Below are positions 12,996 through 13,546 of a stretch of 13,546 bases of DNA, piece after piece. A program made the position numbers and the translations under genes. Source of the DNA: Armatimonadota bacterium (GTDB lineage: Bacteria > Armatimonadota > UBA5829); assembly GCA_023398345.1 (NCBI GenBank), contig JAEWSK010000024.1:1-13546 (forward strand), in the 5' to 3' direction. Within the stretch, counting starts at the first letter, position 1, and the number at the start of each line of letters is the position of its first letter. The notes below the pieces were generated by a model, which worked only from the letters and a program-made list of their open reading frames with translations, was not told the DNA's origin and did no database searches.

Positions 12996-13546
12996 CTAAG
13001 AAAGCTCTTCGGAACGATCCGTCGCCGCTTTCACCGCTTCGATTATGGCCGAGCGAAAACCGGCCATCTCTAAGGCATCTATCCCAGCAATAGTCGTGCC
13101 GCCGGGACTTGTGACCATGTCTTTGAGCACGGCAGGGTGCTCACCGCTCTCAATAAGCGTCTTTGCCGATCCATAGACTGTTTGAGCAGCGAGTTTGGTG
13201 GCAATTTGTCTCGGCAGACCAACGCGCACACCGGCGTCGGACAGCGCCTCGATCATTACATAAACATATGCAGGCCCACTGCCACTAAGTCCGGTGACGG
13301 CGTTGAGCAGTTTCTCCGGCACTTCATACGAGATGCCCACTGCATCAAAAATCTTCTTGGCGGCCTGAATATGTTCGGCATTGGCCGCCTTGCCCGCGCT
13401 AAAACCTATCGCCCCCGCACCTACCTGGCACGGTGTATTCGGCATTGCACGAATGACGCCTATGCCGCTTGGCAAGCGTGACTCTATCGCATCCAAACAT
13501 ACCCCGGCTGCGATACTGACAACCACCTGCTTATCTGTCAGGACGC
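12996..13546 (-). CDS. proC: Pyrroline-5-carboxylate reductase (5' end outside window)
   Basis: Last step of proline biosynthesis: NAD(P)H-dependent reduction of pyrroline-5-carboxylate to proline in the cytoplasm. The visible 182 residues are open to the right edge. They include VVSIAAGV, VIRAMPNTPCQVGAGA, the core TGLSGSGPAYVYVMIEALSD and the PROSITE-type signature MVTSPGGTTIAGIDALE. Compared with E. coli ProC (269 residues) about 85-90 N-terminal residues with the Rossmann dinucleotide motif are missing because the window ends, not because the gene is broken. A GTG at 13526 is internal, since homologous sequence continues upstream of it. proC-yggT-divIVA-CPBP form a close-packed operon whose promoter lies outside. 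Confidence 0.96.
   Translation of the reverse strand, partial: VLTDKQVVVSIAAGVCLDAIESRLPSGIGVIRAMPNTPCQVGAGAIGFSAGKAANAEHIQAAKKIFDAVGISYEVPEKLLNAVTGLSGSGPAYVYVMIEALSDAGVRVGLPRQIATKLAAQTVYGSAKTLIESGEHPAVLKDMVTSPGGTTIAGIDALEMAGFRSAIIEAVKAATDRSEELS

Noticed and set aside
1..13546. Mobile elements, CRISPR, phage or defence genes
   Set aside because: No transposase, integrase, regular spaced repeats, restriction or toxin genes were seen. The tRNA cluster was checked for a flanking integrase or duplicated tRNA 3' end and none was found.

Overview
This is a bacterial chromosomal segment with fairly balanced base composition and dense, mostly minus-strand operons. The genes are largely housekeeping: galU, a four-tRNA cluster, hisG-ruvA-ruvB, a secreted parvulin foldase, and proC-yggT-divIVA. 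I see no transposase, integrase, phage gene, CRISPR array or toxin-antitoxin pair. Shine-Dalgarno sites are strong and TTG starts are unusually common. A DivIVA-like gene in a proC-yggT cluster, the long regulatory form of HisG, and the zinc-ribbon/TPR membrane proteins suggest a poorly sampled Terrabacteria-type lineage, perhaps Armatimonadota. That assignment is a weak inference.

Layout. 1-139: C-terminal end of an unrecognised plus-strand gene. 201-233: a strong stem-loop between convergent genes. 229-1020: galU. 1080-1445: tRNA-Val, -Asp, -Phe and -Thr, all minus strand and transcribed towards galU. 1491-1611: two near-identical sigma70-type promoters with an intrinsic terminator between them. 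1664-2056: an ASCH-domain protein. 2194-4084: a plus-strand stress module, made of an ECF-type promoter, an ECF sigma factor, an overlapping zinc-finger membrane anti-sigma factor, and a secreted protein with two LTxxQ (Spy/CpxP/CnrX-like) units. 4095-9380: minus-strand operon hisG, ruvA, ruvB, zinc-ribbon/TPR membrane protein, secreted TPR protein. 9467-9505: bidirectional terminator. 9531-10619: parvulin-type foldase. 10800-13546: minus-strand operon proC (5' end outside the window), yggT, divIVA, CPBP-family membrane protease.

How the parts fit. The sigma/anti-sigma/LTxxQ module is the most system-like element. It has an apparent self-recognised promoter (TGAAAC, 16 nt, CGTC), a C-H-C-C zinc anti-sigma motif and a downstream extracytoplasmic sensor-like protein, an architecture that recalls CnrYXH, although no metal site is evident. 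The two TPR proteins behind ruvB probably work together at the cell envelope. The divIVA-coupled CPBP protein has an unusual large extracytoplasmic insert. Everything here was read by eye; no database search or alignment was run.
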